Below, one piece after another: positions 35,171-48,040 of a DNA stretch of 64,000 nucleotides. The stretch is from positions 5,332,001 to 5,396,000 of the forward strand of contig OZ176057.1 in the NCBI GenBank assembly GCA_964247055.1. The letters run 5' to 3'. The position numbers were made by a program, and so were the translations under genes. This DNA is from Paragordius varius. Its lineage: Eukaryota > Nematomorpha. Within the stretch, counting starts at the first letter, position 1. Each line of letters begins with the position of its first letter. The notes beneath the pieces are model-generated. The model was not told the DNA's origin. It made no database searches and saw nothing but the letters and a program-made list of their open reading frames with translations.

Positions 35171-35535
35171 TACAGTTGTTTTTATTAATCATATGTTTTA
35201 ATTAATTAATCAGTTGTTTTAACTAATCAGTTGTTTTAAGTAATCAGTGTTCTTAATTAATCAGTTGTTTTAATTAATCAGTTGTTTTAATTAATCAGTT
35301 GTTTTAATTAATCAGTTGTTTTAATTAATCAGTTGTTTTAATTAATCAGCTGTTTTAATTAATCAGTTGTTTTATTGTTTTAATTAATCAGTGTTCTTAA
35401 TTAATCAGTTGTTTTAATTAATCAGTTTTAATTAATCAGTTGTTTTAATTAATCAGCTGCTTAATTTATCAGTATTTATTAACTTATTAATCATTTTTAT
35501 TAATCATTTGTTATTATTATGTGATTTTATTCATA
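35171..35535. repeat. Type B minisatellite, unit 2 first block
   Basis: 17-bp TTAATCAGTTGTTTT monomers, more homogeneous than in unit 1. Similarity to unit 1 persists for about the first 60 bases and is then lost. Confidence 0.9.
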
Positions 35536-35539
35536 AGTT

Positions 35540-37835
35540 GTTTCATCTAAAAACCGCCAAAGCCATCTAGAAAGTCTATTTCTCAAAAAATATTCTAAAA
35601 AGGGGAATTTAAAAACCGTTAAAATTATCTAAAAACCCTAAAACTTTAAAAACTGCTAAAATTTATAAAAAATCGCCAAAATTCCTTTTTAATGAAAAAA
35701 CAAAACTATCTAAAAACCGTTAAAACTTTCTAAAAAAGTCGATTATTTTGTTGTCAAAATTATTAAAACTAATAAAAAACCGCTAAAATTATTTGAAAAC
35801 CTTTAATACTCTAAAAACCGCTAAAACTATTTAAAAACCGCTAAAACATTCTAAAAACTGCTAAAACTTTCTATAAGCCAAAAACCGGTAAAACAATTTT
35901 CAAACCGCTAAAACAATTTTAAAACCGCTAAAACTTTTTAAAAACCGCTAAAACTTTATAAAAACCGCTAAAACCTTCTAAAACTATCTAAAAAGTCTAT
36001 TTCTTTAAAAATATTTTCAAAACCGGTAAAACTACCTAAAAACCTCTAAAACTACCTAAAAACCTCTAAAACTACCTAAAACCGCTAAAACTACCTCAAA
36101 ACCGCTAAAACTTCCTAAAGACCGCTAACTAAAACTATCTAAAAACCGTTAAAAATATCTAAAAAGTCTATTTCTTTAAAATTATTTTCAAAACCGCTAA
36201 AATTATTTTTAAAATCGCTAAAACTTCCTAAAAACCGCTAAAACTATTTTAAAACCGCTAAAACTTTCTCAAAAATGTTAAATTTTTTTAAAAACCACCT
36301 AAATCATTTTTAAATCCGCTAAAAACCTTTTTAAAACCGCTAAAAACCTTTTTAAAACCGCTAAAAACCTTTTTAAAAACCGCTAAAACCTTTTTAAAAA
36401 CCGCTAAAACATTCTAAAAACTGTTAAAACTTTCTCAAAACCACTAAACCCTTTGTAAAACCGCTAAAACTTTCTAAAAACCGCTAAAACTTTCTAAAAA
36501 CCGCTAAAACTTTCTCAAAACTGTTAAAACTTTCTCAAAAATGTTAAAACTTTCTTATAACCGCTAAAACCTTTTTAAAAACCGCTAAAACTACCTAAAA
36601 ACCGCTAAAACTACCTAAAAACCGCTAAAACTACCTAAAAACCGCTAAAACCTTTTTAAAAACCGCAAAAATTTCTCAAAACTGTTAAAACTTTCTCAAA
36701 AATGTTAAAACTTTCTCAAAAATGTTAAAACTTTCTCAAAACCGCTAAAACTTTCTCAAAAATGTTAAAACTTTGTCATAAACGCTAAAAACTTTCTAAA
36801 AACCGCTAAAACTTTCTCATAACCGCTAAAACTTTATAAAACCGCTAAAACTTTATAAAAACCGCTAAAACTTTCTAAAAACTGTTAAAACTTTCTCAAA
36901 ACTGTTAAAACATTCTCAAAACTGCTAAAACTTTCTCATAACCGCTAAAACCTTTTTAAAAACCGCTAAAACTACCTAAAAACCGCTAAAACTACCTAAA
37001 AACCGCTAAAACTACCTAAAAACCGCTAAAACTTTCAAAAACCGCTAAAACTTTCTAAAAACTGTTCAAACTTTCTAAAAACTGTTCAAACTTTCTCAAA
37101 ACTTTCTCAAAACTGTTAAAACTTTCTCAAAAATGTTAAAACTTTCTCAAAAATGTTAAAACTTTCTCAAAACTGTTAAAACTTTCTCATAACCGCTAAA
37201 ACCTCCTTAAAACCGCTAAAATCTTTTTTTAAACCGCTAAGCTTTTTCGCTAAAACTATTTTAAAACCACCAAAACTATTTTAAAACCGCTAAAACTATC
37301 TATATTTCTTTAAAATTATTATCAAAACCGCTAAAACTTCCTAAAAACAGTAAAATTTTTAGAAAAATCGCTAAAATTCCTTTTAAATCAAAAAATTGCG
37401 CCTAATTATTAACCGCTAAAACTATTTAAAACCCTTAAAACTATCCAAAAATCTATTTCTTTAAAATTATTTTCAAAACCGCTAAAATTATTCTTAAAAC
37501 CGTTAAAAATTTCTAAAAACCGCTAAAATTATCTAAAAATCTTTAAAACTTTTTAAAAAAGTTTATTACTTAAAATATTCTCAAAACCGCTAAAATTATA
37601 TAAAACCGCTAACTAACGCTAAAATTTTCTAACGCTAAAATTAAAGTATGCGCTAAAAATTTCTGTGCTCTCTAATAAAATTCATTAAAAAAGCTTAAAT
37701 ATTCTTTTTAAAAATTGCTAAAAAACCGCTGATTACTTTAAAAACCGCTAAAATTGTTTAAACAAACGTAAATATTCTTTTTTAATCAAGAAATGCTCTG
37801 AAATTTTTAACAACCAAGTGCTAAAATAAAATCGG
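35540..37835. repeat. Type A minisatellite, unit 2 main block
   Basis: A homogeneous 20-bp monomer CTAAAAACCGCTAAAACTAC (or ...CTTT), with runs of identical monomers at 36580-36650 and 36960-37030. Variants TCAAAACTGTTAAAACTTTC form sub-blocks (36660-36780, 36880-36920, 37050-37200). Absent from unit 1, so the block arose or was lost after unit duplication. Confidence 0.9.
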
Positions 37836-37839
37836 AAAT

Positions 37840-39245
37840 AAATATTTTTATTAATTAGCTGTTTTAATTAATTATTTGTTTTTCATTTGTTAATTAATCA
37901 TTTGTTTTTAATCATTAATCAGCTGTTTTATTTAATTATATGTTTGTATAAATCAGTTGGTTTAATTAATCAGCTGTTTTAATTAATCATTTGTTACTAC
38001 AAATCAGTTGTTTTAATTATTGATTTGTTTTAATTAATGATTTGTTTTAAATCATTTGTTTTTATAATTCAGTTGTTTTAATATTCATTTGTTTTTATAA
38101 TTCAGTTGTTTTAATATTCATTTGTTTTGTAAATCAGTTAATCAGTTGTTTTTATAAATCGGTTGGTTTAATTAATCAGTATTTTAATAAATTTGTTTTT
38201 ATAAATTAGTTGGTTTAATTTATCAGCTGTTTTAATTAATCAGTTTTTTTAATTAATCATTTGTTTTTATAAATCAGCTGTTTTAATTATAATCATTTGT
38301 TTTTACTATTTAGTTGTTTAATCAGTTGTTTTAATTAATCATTTGTTTTTTGTTAATCAGTTGTTTCAATTAATCAGTTGTTTTAATTAATCAGTTGTTT
38401 ATTAATCAGTTGTTTATTAATCAGTTGTTTTAATTATTCAGTTGTTTTAATTATTCATTTGTTTTTATAATTCAGTTGTTTTAATATTCATTTGTTTTGT
38501 AAATCAGTTAATCAGTTGTTTTTATAAATCGGTTGGTTAAATTAATCAGTATTTTAATAAATTTGTTTTTATAAATTAGTTGGTTTAATTTATCAGCTGT
38601 TTTAATTAATCAGTTTTTTTAATTAATTATTTGTTTTTATAAATCAGCTGTTTTTTATTAATCAGTTGTTTTTAAATCTGATTAAATTAATCAGTTATAA
38701 ATCAGTTGTTTTAATTAATGATTTGTTTATAAATCGGTTGGTTTAATTAATCAGTATATTAATAAAACATTTCTTTAATAGTCAGATTTTTTTTAATAAT
38801 CAGCTGTTAATATTAATCAGCTGTTTTAATTATAATCATTTGTTTTTACTATTTAGTTGTTTAATCAGTTGTTTTAATTAATCATTTGTTTTTTGTTAAT
38901 CAGTTGTTTCAATTAATCAGTTGTTTTAATTAATCAGTTGTTTTAATTAATCAGTTGTTTATTAATCAGTTGTTTATTAATCAGTTGTTTTAATTATTCA
39001 GTTGTTTTAATTAATCAGTTTTTTCAATTAATCAGTTTTTTCTATATAAATCATTTCTTAATAATCAGATTTTTTAATAATCAGCTGTTTAAATATATCA
39101 GTGTTTTAATTTTAATTATTTGTTTTTGATTATCAGTTGTTTTTATTATTCAGTTGTTTCAATCATTTGGTTTTATTATTCATTTGTTTTTATTAATCAG
39201 CTTTTATTATTATGTTTATTTCATTATGTTTATTTCATTAATAAT
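37840..39245. repeat. Type B minisatellite, unit 2 second block, higher-order
   Basis: 17-bp monomers arranged in larger repeats. A segment with GGTTGGTTAAATTAATCAG, AATAAATTTG and TTATCAGCTG recurs near 38150 and 38520. A segment with TAATCATTTGTTTTTACTAT occurs near 38290 and 38830. Confidence 0.85.
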
Positions 39246-39246
39246 T

Positions 39247-39470
39247 TGTCTATCTAAAAACCGCTAAAACTATCTAAAAACTGCTAAAACTTCCTAAAAA
39301 TTCTTTTTAAATTAAAAAATGCGTTGAAATTCTTTAAAAATTGCTAAAATTTTATTAAAACCGCTAAATATATTTAAAATCTGTTAAAAATGTCTAAAAA
39401 CCGCTAAAACTCTTTAAAAAGCGTAAATTTAAATCAAAAACCGCTAAAATTGTCTAAAAAACGTAATTTT
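39247..39470. repeat. Type A minisatellite, unit 2 terminal block
   Basis: Short type A run (CTAAAAACCGCTAAAACTAT) closing the array, followed by TTTTTCTGCAAACATATGCC, a boundary sequence also found at 59580. Confidence 0.8.
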
Positions 39471-39587
39471 TTTTTCTGCAAACATATGCCACCTTTTTTA
39501 TATAAATTATATTATTTTAACCAATTAGCCATTTCAAATAATTTTATTTCAATCAATATATTGTAACATACTAATTTTTTTGTTTAG

Positions 39588-39678
39588 AATGTGTTGTCTT
39601 ACAGAAGTACGAAGGATTTCTTTGGCCTACTGCCCAACAAAATTGATGCAAAAAATATCTAGAATGTTTCGGAATTGG
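39588..39678 (+). other. Exon-like module M1, unit 2
   Basis: TTTAG|AATGTGTTGTCTTACAGAAG ... GTTTCGGAATTGG|GTAATT. Unit 3 has ATG where this copy has TTG, and this copy carries a TAG in the frame that is open in unit 3, so any coding role is lost here. Confidence 0.4.
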
Positions 39679-40002
39679 GTAATTATTATTTTATATTTTG
39701 AATTATTATTCAAGTGTTTTCGTTAATAATTGTTTTCTTTTATAAATTCTGTATAAATCATTTTTATCATAATCAACTTTTTTTATGTAATTAGCATTTA
39801 TCATCTGTTTATTAGTTGTTTTAATTAATCAATTGTTTTTAGTTTTAAAATTGGCTAGCTTGAGGATATTTTTTTAAAAAGAATATGTAGAGTATATAGA
39901 ATATAAATTTATAATTATCTATCGTTTGTAAAAAAATTTTATTTATTATTGTAACGTAATATTTAATCATCAATTTTTACATTTTTCTTTAATTTACTGT
40001 AG

Positions 40003-40085
40003 AATGTGTTGTTTATGTAATCAGCAGCCCGAAACGTAAACGAGGTCTATTGAAAAAGCGTAATTGAATATTATGGATGAACTTG
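40003..40085 (+). other. Exon-like module M2, unit 2
   Basis: CTGTAG|AATGTGTTGTTTATG ... ATTATGGATGAACTTG|GTAATT. One frame gives VISSPKRKRGLLKKRN (basic) before a stop. Nearly identical to 60142-60224. Confidence 0.4.
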
Positions 40086-40511
40086 GTAATTAATTATATA
40101 TAGATTAAATTTTAGAACAGATTTTATTACTAGTTTTTCAACTTTACATTTTTTTCTCAAATTAAATAAATTTTTTATTAAAATTGATGAGTCGATTTTA
40201 TTGCTCTTTAATTAAAGAAAATAATTCATTTAATTAATCATTTTTTTAATAAATTAACTATTTATAATAAACTTTTGATTTAAAACAAATTAGTTATTTT
40301 TATTAAGATATATATAATATTGTTCCTTTAATTTTTACCGCAAAATAACAAAATATCACTTTTTTAACATACTTCATGATTTTGTTAAATAACCATTTTT
40401 CTTGATCAGTTGTTTTTTGAATTTGATAGTTATAATTATTAAATAGTTTCAATATATTTATTTTTTTAAATGATTATTAGTATTTGACTTTATATTTTAT
40501 TTTATTTTTAG

Positions 40512-40585
40512 GAAACAATATAGTATCCACTTTATTGCTGCCATACCAATTAAACTATTTACGTATATATTTTTAGTTACTGTTT
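40512..40585 (+). other. Exon-like module M3, unit 2
   Basis: TTTTTAG|GAAACAATATAGTATCC ... TTAAACTATTTACG; same as 60651. Confidence 0.3.
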
Positions 40586-40676
40586 ACGTTATTAATAACC
40601 AATTGTCTAAATATTTTTTATTTTTTCCTTATTATTCAGAATCAGTTGTTTTAATTAATCAGGTTTAAAGCACTTT

Positions 40677-40797
40677 AAGGGCTTCGAGTTTGTGGGCTAG
40701 GGTTAGGGAGATGGATTTGAGTTGATTCATTTTTTTAAAGAAGTCCGCAAGACTTGCTCGGGCTACGAAGCAGACCCGAGACCCACGCATTTCTCTT
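40677..40797 (-). repeat. GCE, minus orientation, unit 2 copy 1
   Basis: Full length but slightly diverged (GGGAGATGGATTTGAGTTG; AAGTCCGCAAGACTT keeps the hairpin). A fragment (TTAAAGAAGTCCGCAA) lies at about 40938-40955. Confidence 0.8.
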
Positions 40798-41189
40798 CTA
40801 TAAATTTATATAACCTTTTTTCTGACTTTTCTCTTCTCACAAGAAAATGCTCTCTTGATTAAGATTTTTGAATAAAATTTTTAGAAAACTCTTTTTAAAC
40901 TACATTTATGGTTTCTAGTTTTAATTTAGGGTCAGGTTCTTAAAGAAGTCCGCAAATTAATTTATATATTGGTTGTTTGAGGTATTTACGCAAAAACCTC
41001 TGACATAGACAGCTGATTTCTTTGAAACTTTTCATTTTTTAGGAAAAATTTCATATAATTCTTTTGATATATATATTAGGATTAAAGTATCACGTGTTTT
41101 TGGTGTAATATGAGTTACCGCTAATACTCGTGAATAAATCTTTATCTCATTTCTTATAACCCTTTAAAGCTGTTATTATAGTTTTTGGG

Positions 41190-41303
41190 TTTTTAGAGTT
41201 TGTGGGCTAGGGTTAGGGTGAGGGATTGGAGTTGGTTCATTTTCTTAAAGAAGTCCGCAGGACTTCCTCGGTCTGCGAAGCAGGCCGAGACCCACGCGTT
41301 TCT
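41190..41303 (-). repeat. GCE, minus orientation, unit 2 copy 2
   Basis: Full length, intact hairpins, close to the plus-strand consensus in reverse. Decayed 3'-end remnants follow at 41504-41532, 41812-41835 and 42038-42070, spaced 220-320 bp apart as in unit 3. Confidence 0.8.
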
Positions 41304-42345
41304 TTTTAAATTAAATCTTTGTCTCTGAATTTTGTAGCTTTTGATTCATTTCAAGGAAGGATATTCTTTTTTTCCTATTTAATTTTACACCATTTTATCT
41401 AAAAACTTAAACATTATCTGAATTTTATTTGACCGCAAACTTTTTAATGCACTGATCAACGCTATTTTTATTGCGGTGTTTCGTTGATAGAATATTTAAA
41501 GGATTTCGAGTTTATGGGCTGGGCTTATGTAAATCAAAGCAATTCTTTATTTTTTAATGGTTTTAAAATTGCAATATAAAGCTAAATTTGGGTTTTAATT
41601 ATGGAAGTAAACTGCTAATTTGTAAAGTAACCGCAAAAATTTATATTTAAAGTAGAATAGTTTGAAAGCGATTTTTTTATTAGGACGGTTAATTAAATTC
41701 AGAAACAAACAACCAGAAAACAAAATGACTCAACTTTTTTCGCTAGAAAATTTTCAGTGTTATATTTGCAGTGTTTGATCATATGATTTTGGCTGATCGA
41801 AATTAAAGGCTTTCAAGTTTGGGTTGGCCTTAGCTAAAGTAAAGGAATTTTTAATAAGTTGCGTATCCTTATTCCATTCCTTAGGATTTAATTACGGAAA
41901 TAGATTTGTTAATAACTGCTAATTTGTGTAACCGCAAAATTTAAATTTGAAAGCGATTATTTTCTATATTAGGACGTTTAAAACTCTAATTTGGCCTTTT
42001 CGTACGGGGTTTGATTAATCGACGTTGAATATTTTAAGGCGAGTTTGTGGGCTAGGGTTATGTGGAGGTTCATTTAGAGTTTTGTTGTCACTTTTATTGA
42101 TAATTGCCGAATTTATGCTAATATTATCTAACTTCGAATCTAATAATATTTTATCATTTTTATACATCAGAATTGACTCAACTAGACAAGAAATAAAGCT
42201 AACTCACACAAGAATATGAAACTAATGACTTAACTACACAAGAAACAAAACATACACAAGAATGAATATGAATTCAATAAATGATAATAACCTTTGATAT
42301 ATTGTTTTTTTTAAAAAAAAATTAAAAAATATCAATAAATATATA

Positions 42346-43262
42346 TAACCCCCCCCCCCCCCCCAAAGGGCGAGAAAAAAAAATTAAAAAATATTCTAAG
42401 TCCAAAATTTTATTTTGAGCGTCCGGGAGTAAGAGTGCTCAAAGTAAAATTTTGGACTTTGGGGCCTGCAACAAACTCTCATTATACTTGTGGAGAGTTT
42501 TTGCGCCAACTCTCTAATGGGAGGAATAAATCCTCCTTATCACAAGTAAGGAAAACAACCCTTTCAAACGAGGTCATTTTCCCCATCTTTGTAAAGGAGG
42601 ATTTATTCCTCCCATTAGAGAGTCATTTGGCCCAAAAACTCTCCACAAGTATAATGAGAGTTTGTTGTGCAATCATCCCCAATGAGATCCTTGAGTGCGT
42701 GTTGCCATCCATCAGCTCCAGGCACGATTTGCCTTCTCCCCATCGCCTTGTGTCAGGTATCGTGGACATTCCCAAGAGCTTCATCCCAACAGATCTCTCC
42801 TCCCCAATGTGCCAAGCCCATCATCACCTAAAAATTTAGATTACCTCGCAATAAGTAGGTTCCTCTTCCTGTGTCGCTCCATCAATCGTCCAGTACCAAA
42901 TCCCCAGCATTTGACTGTCCAGGGCTTCTAGATTCCCCAATGTCCGCTTTTCTCGCGGAGTTTATCCCAATACACCTAAATTATACATTTACCTCGTAAT
43001 CAGCAAGCTCTTTTCGGTTCGATCCTTCATTCACTCACGAATCCTTGGTTGCTGGTCTTGAATTACGTCCCCATCCTTGGTTGCCATTGGAGAAGAAGGC
43101 CTAAAGCCTTCAAATTAGCTCTTGCAACCAGCCTTCCCATATAATTTTTTTTCTGATTGAAATCATAGGCGCTTATATTTCCCAATACATCCATATATGT
43201 ACTCTGGTTTTCCAAATTGCAAATTACATAAACTAACAATTTTATGGACACCTAAGCTTGTC
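42346..43262. repeat. GC-rich fold-back element, copy 2
   Basis: Starts at a C16 run. HP1 at 42398-42459, HP2 at 42467-42671. The HP2 loop region differs from copy 1 (TCACAAGTAAGG) while the arms are kept. Indels in the right part relative to copies 1 and 3 change every frame, arguing against a protein product. Confidence 0.65.
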
Positions 43263-43659
43263 CTTAGATTTTCTTTTTAATTAATTTTGATTTTCTTTAT
43301 TAGCTCAATTCTATGTTATATGCTCTCTTTATCTATTATATCAGCGGAATTGGTTGGAATATGCTAATATATTTTATATGGGATGCTATATAATTAATGT
43401 ATTGCTTGCATAAAATAATATATTAAATTTTGCACATGGAATGCACAATTTCATTTAATTTATCTGATTATCACTAGGATTATATCCACGGAAATTTTAG
43501 CCCTCTTAATAATGAAAAATTTATGGAAATTCTTTTATCAAATACATAAATATCATGTCATTTTATATATGACTTCAAAATTTTAAAATATTCCAAAGAT
43601 GTGGGATATATAATTTGCCAGAAACACCAATTACGCTAACTCACAAGATTTTAACTTGC

Positions 43660-43930
43660 ACAGTATATTAAATTATAAATTTAATTTAGGTTGACGTGTG
43701 CATAAATGCTGGAAAACGATACGATCTATCAAGGGAGATATTAACAGTACTACTCTTGTATTAACCAAAGTGTTTCTATACCAAATGATTTGTTATGGAT
43801 CATCTGATGGTGTAATGCTACCTGTTAGAATCACGGATGCTTCTTGAATGTTGATCATCTTTAATTTGAACTTTTCTAATTAACTGTTGTTTGTAAAATA
43901 AATTTTTAAATATTATTTTAGCTATTATTT
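43660..43930 (-). pseudogene. Unit 2 copy of the TAA-interrupted minus-strand stretch
   Basis: Counterpart of 17829-18100. TAA retained at 43793-43795, but a 2-base deletion near 43837 breaks the frame before SDDP. Confidence 0.3.
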
Positions 43931-44114
43931 GTAATATAACAATTTCGCTTATATGTAAAAAATATTCTAAAAATTGTATGATCGCAACATAAAGTAAAGG
44001 GGTGCGATTTTTTCCATGAATTTATCGTTAAAATGGATATGACAAACATTTTTTTAGATATCCCACCGGTAAATTTATAGATATATAATTGTTTTATTTA
44101 AAAATTGAATTGTA

Positions 44115-44147
<33 letters not shown>

Positions 44148-45376
44148 TATGATATCAGTTATTTAAATAATTGGCAAAAAACAACCATACATTTTAAACA
44201 TTGCAAAGTAGGAAATATTCATGTAAATTGTTAGCTCATCATATAAGTACATTACAATTTTCATTTTTTTCACTATATATATTTATTGCGTTAAATAAAT
44301 TTCGTGAATTTGTTCGATAAGGGCAAGTTAATTAAACAACTTAAAAAACCAGGATTGTAATAACATAAATTTATTTATTTTCTGTTAAATATTTCACAAA
44401 TATTTATATCATATCATATAAATAGCTCAGTTTATTTTCATGTAAAAGACGTGTTTTCTTTAAAGGTATTAATAAATGCTACAAAATATCCATGCAAATT
44501 ATAGCCTTTCGATGACCAGAATATTCTTTAACACCTATAGTTTTAAAGGCGTCTCCAGAATTCAGTAATTTCCAAAGCCTGGCTTTCCCGTCACTGCAAG
44601 CTAAAAAATAGAGAAAAATCACGTAAAAATATTTTTAGGAGAAATTAATAAATACTAACTCTTTAGAAGCGTGGACGAAAAAAAAGATAATATTTTTAGT
44701 GTTTTCAATTTAATTACAAGGTTGGTGATAACTTTATCTTATTATATGTTTTCTATTTTGTTTGAAATAAAAGTAAAATATTTATTTATATTAGAACTAT
44801 AAAAATAAAACCGTTTTGTCCGAAAGCTTTTCGATAAAAAATCGTAAAAAACAGAGTAAAAAGGACTTTAGAACTTAAAAAACCTTTTGTTTGACTCTCA
44901 ATAATCTGTAAGCAAATTCTAAAAGGGAAAGAAAAATATAATTTAAAACCAACCAGTTAATAAATATCTGTAAGATGTAAGAATTTTTCCATCAGCGTTA
45001 TTCATATTATAATGTTTATTGATTTTGGCATCCAAATTTAAATCAACTGGCATGGAAAATTCTGAACTTAGGAATCGCGAACACCAAACCCATTTATTAA
45101 CAGCTGGGTGTTCTAATTTCCAACATCCTAGTAATATTATTATAATGTAAAAATAATTATCATTTTTTAGCAATAATAAAAGATTTAGAAAGTACATTTT
45201 TTTTCTTACAAATTACCCATTCTTATGAAGAAAAAAAAACAGAATTGAAGAAAAATTTTAATTTTTTTTTAAAAAAACATATATATAATAAATATCGTCA
45301 ACTATAAAAAAAATTAAACACATATCCGTACGAATTATTCTACTACCCGCGTATATATAAATTTTCAATCTAAATA

Positions 45377-45636
45377 TACCATTTAGACTTCAAATTCACC
45401 CTGGAACAATTTAATTCACCCTAAAATAAATTATGTGTTCTTTTAAGATTAAAAATTACCTATTATTTGTTTTAAATTTTGTTTGTAATTAAAATAATAC
45501 GGAAAAATAATAAACTATTCGCCATAAAGATATATAGTCATTTTAATGATGATGAGTTATATTAGCTACCCAAAAACACATTTATTTTTAGGGTAAATTT
45601 GAATTGTTCAAGGCTGATTTTAAATTGTAAATGTTA
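45377..45636. mobile_element. MITE-like element, family M1, unit 2 intron copy
   Basis: Counterpart of 19587-19853. The right end is mutated (AAATGTTA instead of AAATGGTA). Confidence 0.55.
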
Positions 45637-47506
45637 TATTAAACTATAACTAAATTATATGTGCTATATCAAAAGAACAAGGTTAGAAATTACTTCCATT
45701 AGCTTATTATCAAAGCCCAAAAATTAGCTCGTGTAATATTGAAAAAATTTCAAATACCAAATTATATTTACATAATCTTAGTGATAATTTATTATTTCTT
45801 AAGGAAATTTCATGGTTACGTCTTTTCAATTTTGGCAATCAAGTAGTGTAAATTGATAATAAATGGATGGTATATCGTAAATTCATTACAGTATAGCCCA
45901 TTTATTTTGGCAATTTTATGAATATATTTCAATTCCAAATATCGTAAAATATATACATCAAAACTTATATATATATATATATATATAAATTTACGGAAAA
46001 AATGTAAAAATAAATTTTTTTCTTCAAAAGATAACCCCAACTTTTTTAAAGCCTAATTTATCTTATTAAAACCATTTAATAGCAATCGTAAAATATGTCA
46101 TTGATTGTGTTACCAATATACGTCTCTATTTTATAATTTAAATTTTAAAACAATCAGTTATATTTAAAAAAATAAAGGTTTAAAAAGTATGGGGTTGTCT
46201 TTTAGAAAAGAATATTTGTCTTTATATATTTACATTTAACTCTATATATATATATATATATATATATAAATGTTTGTGTATATAATGATTTAAAAAAGAG
46301 CATAAGAATTCGACGTAAAAATAAATCAACATATCAAGGCTAATTTTAACAAAAATTAAAAAAATAATTTTTTAAAAAAAACGGTTAATCTAAACTTTAG
46401 AATCAAGTTAAAATTATGTATTTATTCAAGAACCATTTTATAATTTCAAATCAAAATATTCTTAAACCTTATATTTCCCAAATTCAATTTATGGTTAAAT
46501 TGAACAAATTTTTTACTGCCTACATATTTTACCTTGATTTTGAGATAACCTTTCTTTGAAACTTTCATCGTGAGTGTTTGAATTCTCAAAAGTATTTCTC
46601 CATACTAAAGTTTGGCCTTTATCCGTACAAGTTGCTACATATCTAAAATAATAATACAGTAAAAATAAAGACAAAAACGTACGAAAAACCCTTCATTATA
46701 AGCTCTCTATCGCTTTGAGTTACAAATTAATAAGAGAGATGTAAATTGTTAATAATATATTATTTCTATTTCAAAATCTTAATCGTAGACCAACAAAGTC
46801 CTATTGCTATAACGTATTCGCAATGTTGGCTAGGCCATAAAAATACGTCGACGACAAAAGACAGTTTTCTAATGACTTTAGGCATGTGTGTTACGTTAAA
46901 AATTGCCTCAAATAACCATAAAGTATAAATATTATGAATATAAATTACTTTGTAATATGAAAACTCAGATCAAAAGCCTTACCCTTGATAACAATCTTAA
47001 TCATAATGGTTATATGAAATTAATCAAATGATCAAAATATAGCTCTCTAAAAAATAAATATGTCGTTTTAATAGAGCTTTAATTTGATTGTTTTAAATGA
47101 TAATAATATCAGAAATTCGTAAAAACAAAACAATCTTACAACTTTTTTTCTAGAATTTTAGATCTAAAAAAACCAAAAAAAATAATTTGCAAAAGTAAAT
47201 AAAACAAAATAACTTTGCATCAGGTGAAAATGTACAATTCAAAACGTATTGGTTCATTTGTTCCGTCTTGCTTTGGAAACAATGTTGAATCGTATTAAAA
47301 TTATCAAAGCTTTGTAGTAATAAATTACCATTATCATCATTACAATGTAAAACTTCGTCGTCCGAAGTTGGCCCATCACTGTTAATAATATCCTTCTTAT
47401 TTTGACTTATTTGGGCAAAATTTTCGCCACTCTTTTTATCTAATAAAGCGATTAAACTTTTTTGTTAATTTGTCAATGAGAAGAAATATTTTATGTTAAA
47501 ATAATA

Positions 47507-47660
47507 GAGTGAATTCTTGTAAAAGATATTATTAAATTAAACTATATCCAAAAATTAATCTAAAACAAAAGAAAATAATTACAAGATACACATTGAAAAA
47601 GATACCATGTATCAAAAATTTTGGATATAGTTTAATTCAATATCTTTTACGAGAATTCTC
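47507..47660. repeat. Intronic long hairpin, unit 2 copy
   Basis: Both arms kept; the loop is shorter than in unit 1 by about 14 bases. Confidence 0.7.
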
Positions 47661-47666
47661 AAATTA

Positions 47667-48040
47667 TTATTTTATTAAACTTTTTGAGTTTGATTTCGAT
47701 TCAGATTCAGAGAAACCAACAATTATTTGATGTTGGGGCGAGCCAATACATTTTAACGGAGTGCAAAATTCATACATACGGAGTTGAAGTGATTTATGAA
47801 GTGCCATATATAACACATTGGGAAGACACGTCCTAAGTCCACCATTGTAGGACAAGGTTGAGGAATGTGGTGATTTTTTCAACGATCTTATATGATGGCG
47901 ATTAGTATCTTGGCTAACATTGAAATTTAGGTTAAATAAGTTGTTTGCCATGATATTATTAGTGTTGTTGTAATTAACAGAGTTTGGATGACCAGTTTGA
48001 TTTTCATTTTCTAAGGGTATTTTTAATAAATTAAAATTAT
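47667..48040 (-). CDS. Insert exon / small gene, unit 2 copy
   Basis: MANNLFNLNFNVSQDTNRHH ... KSLQLRMYEFCTPLKCIGSP, open throughout, with a Ser-rich tail changed by in-frame indels (SESESKSNSKS). Confidence 0.4.
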
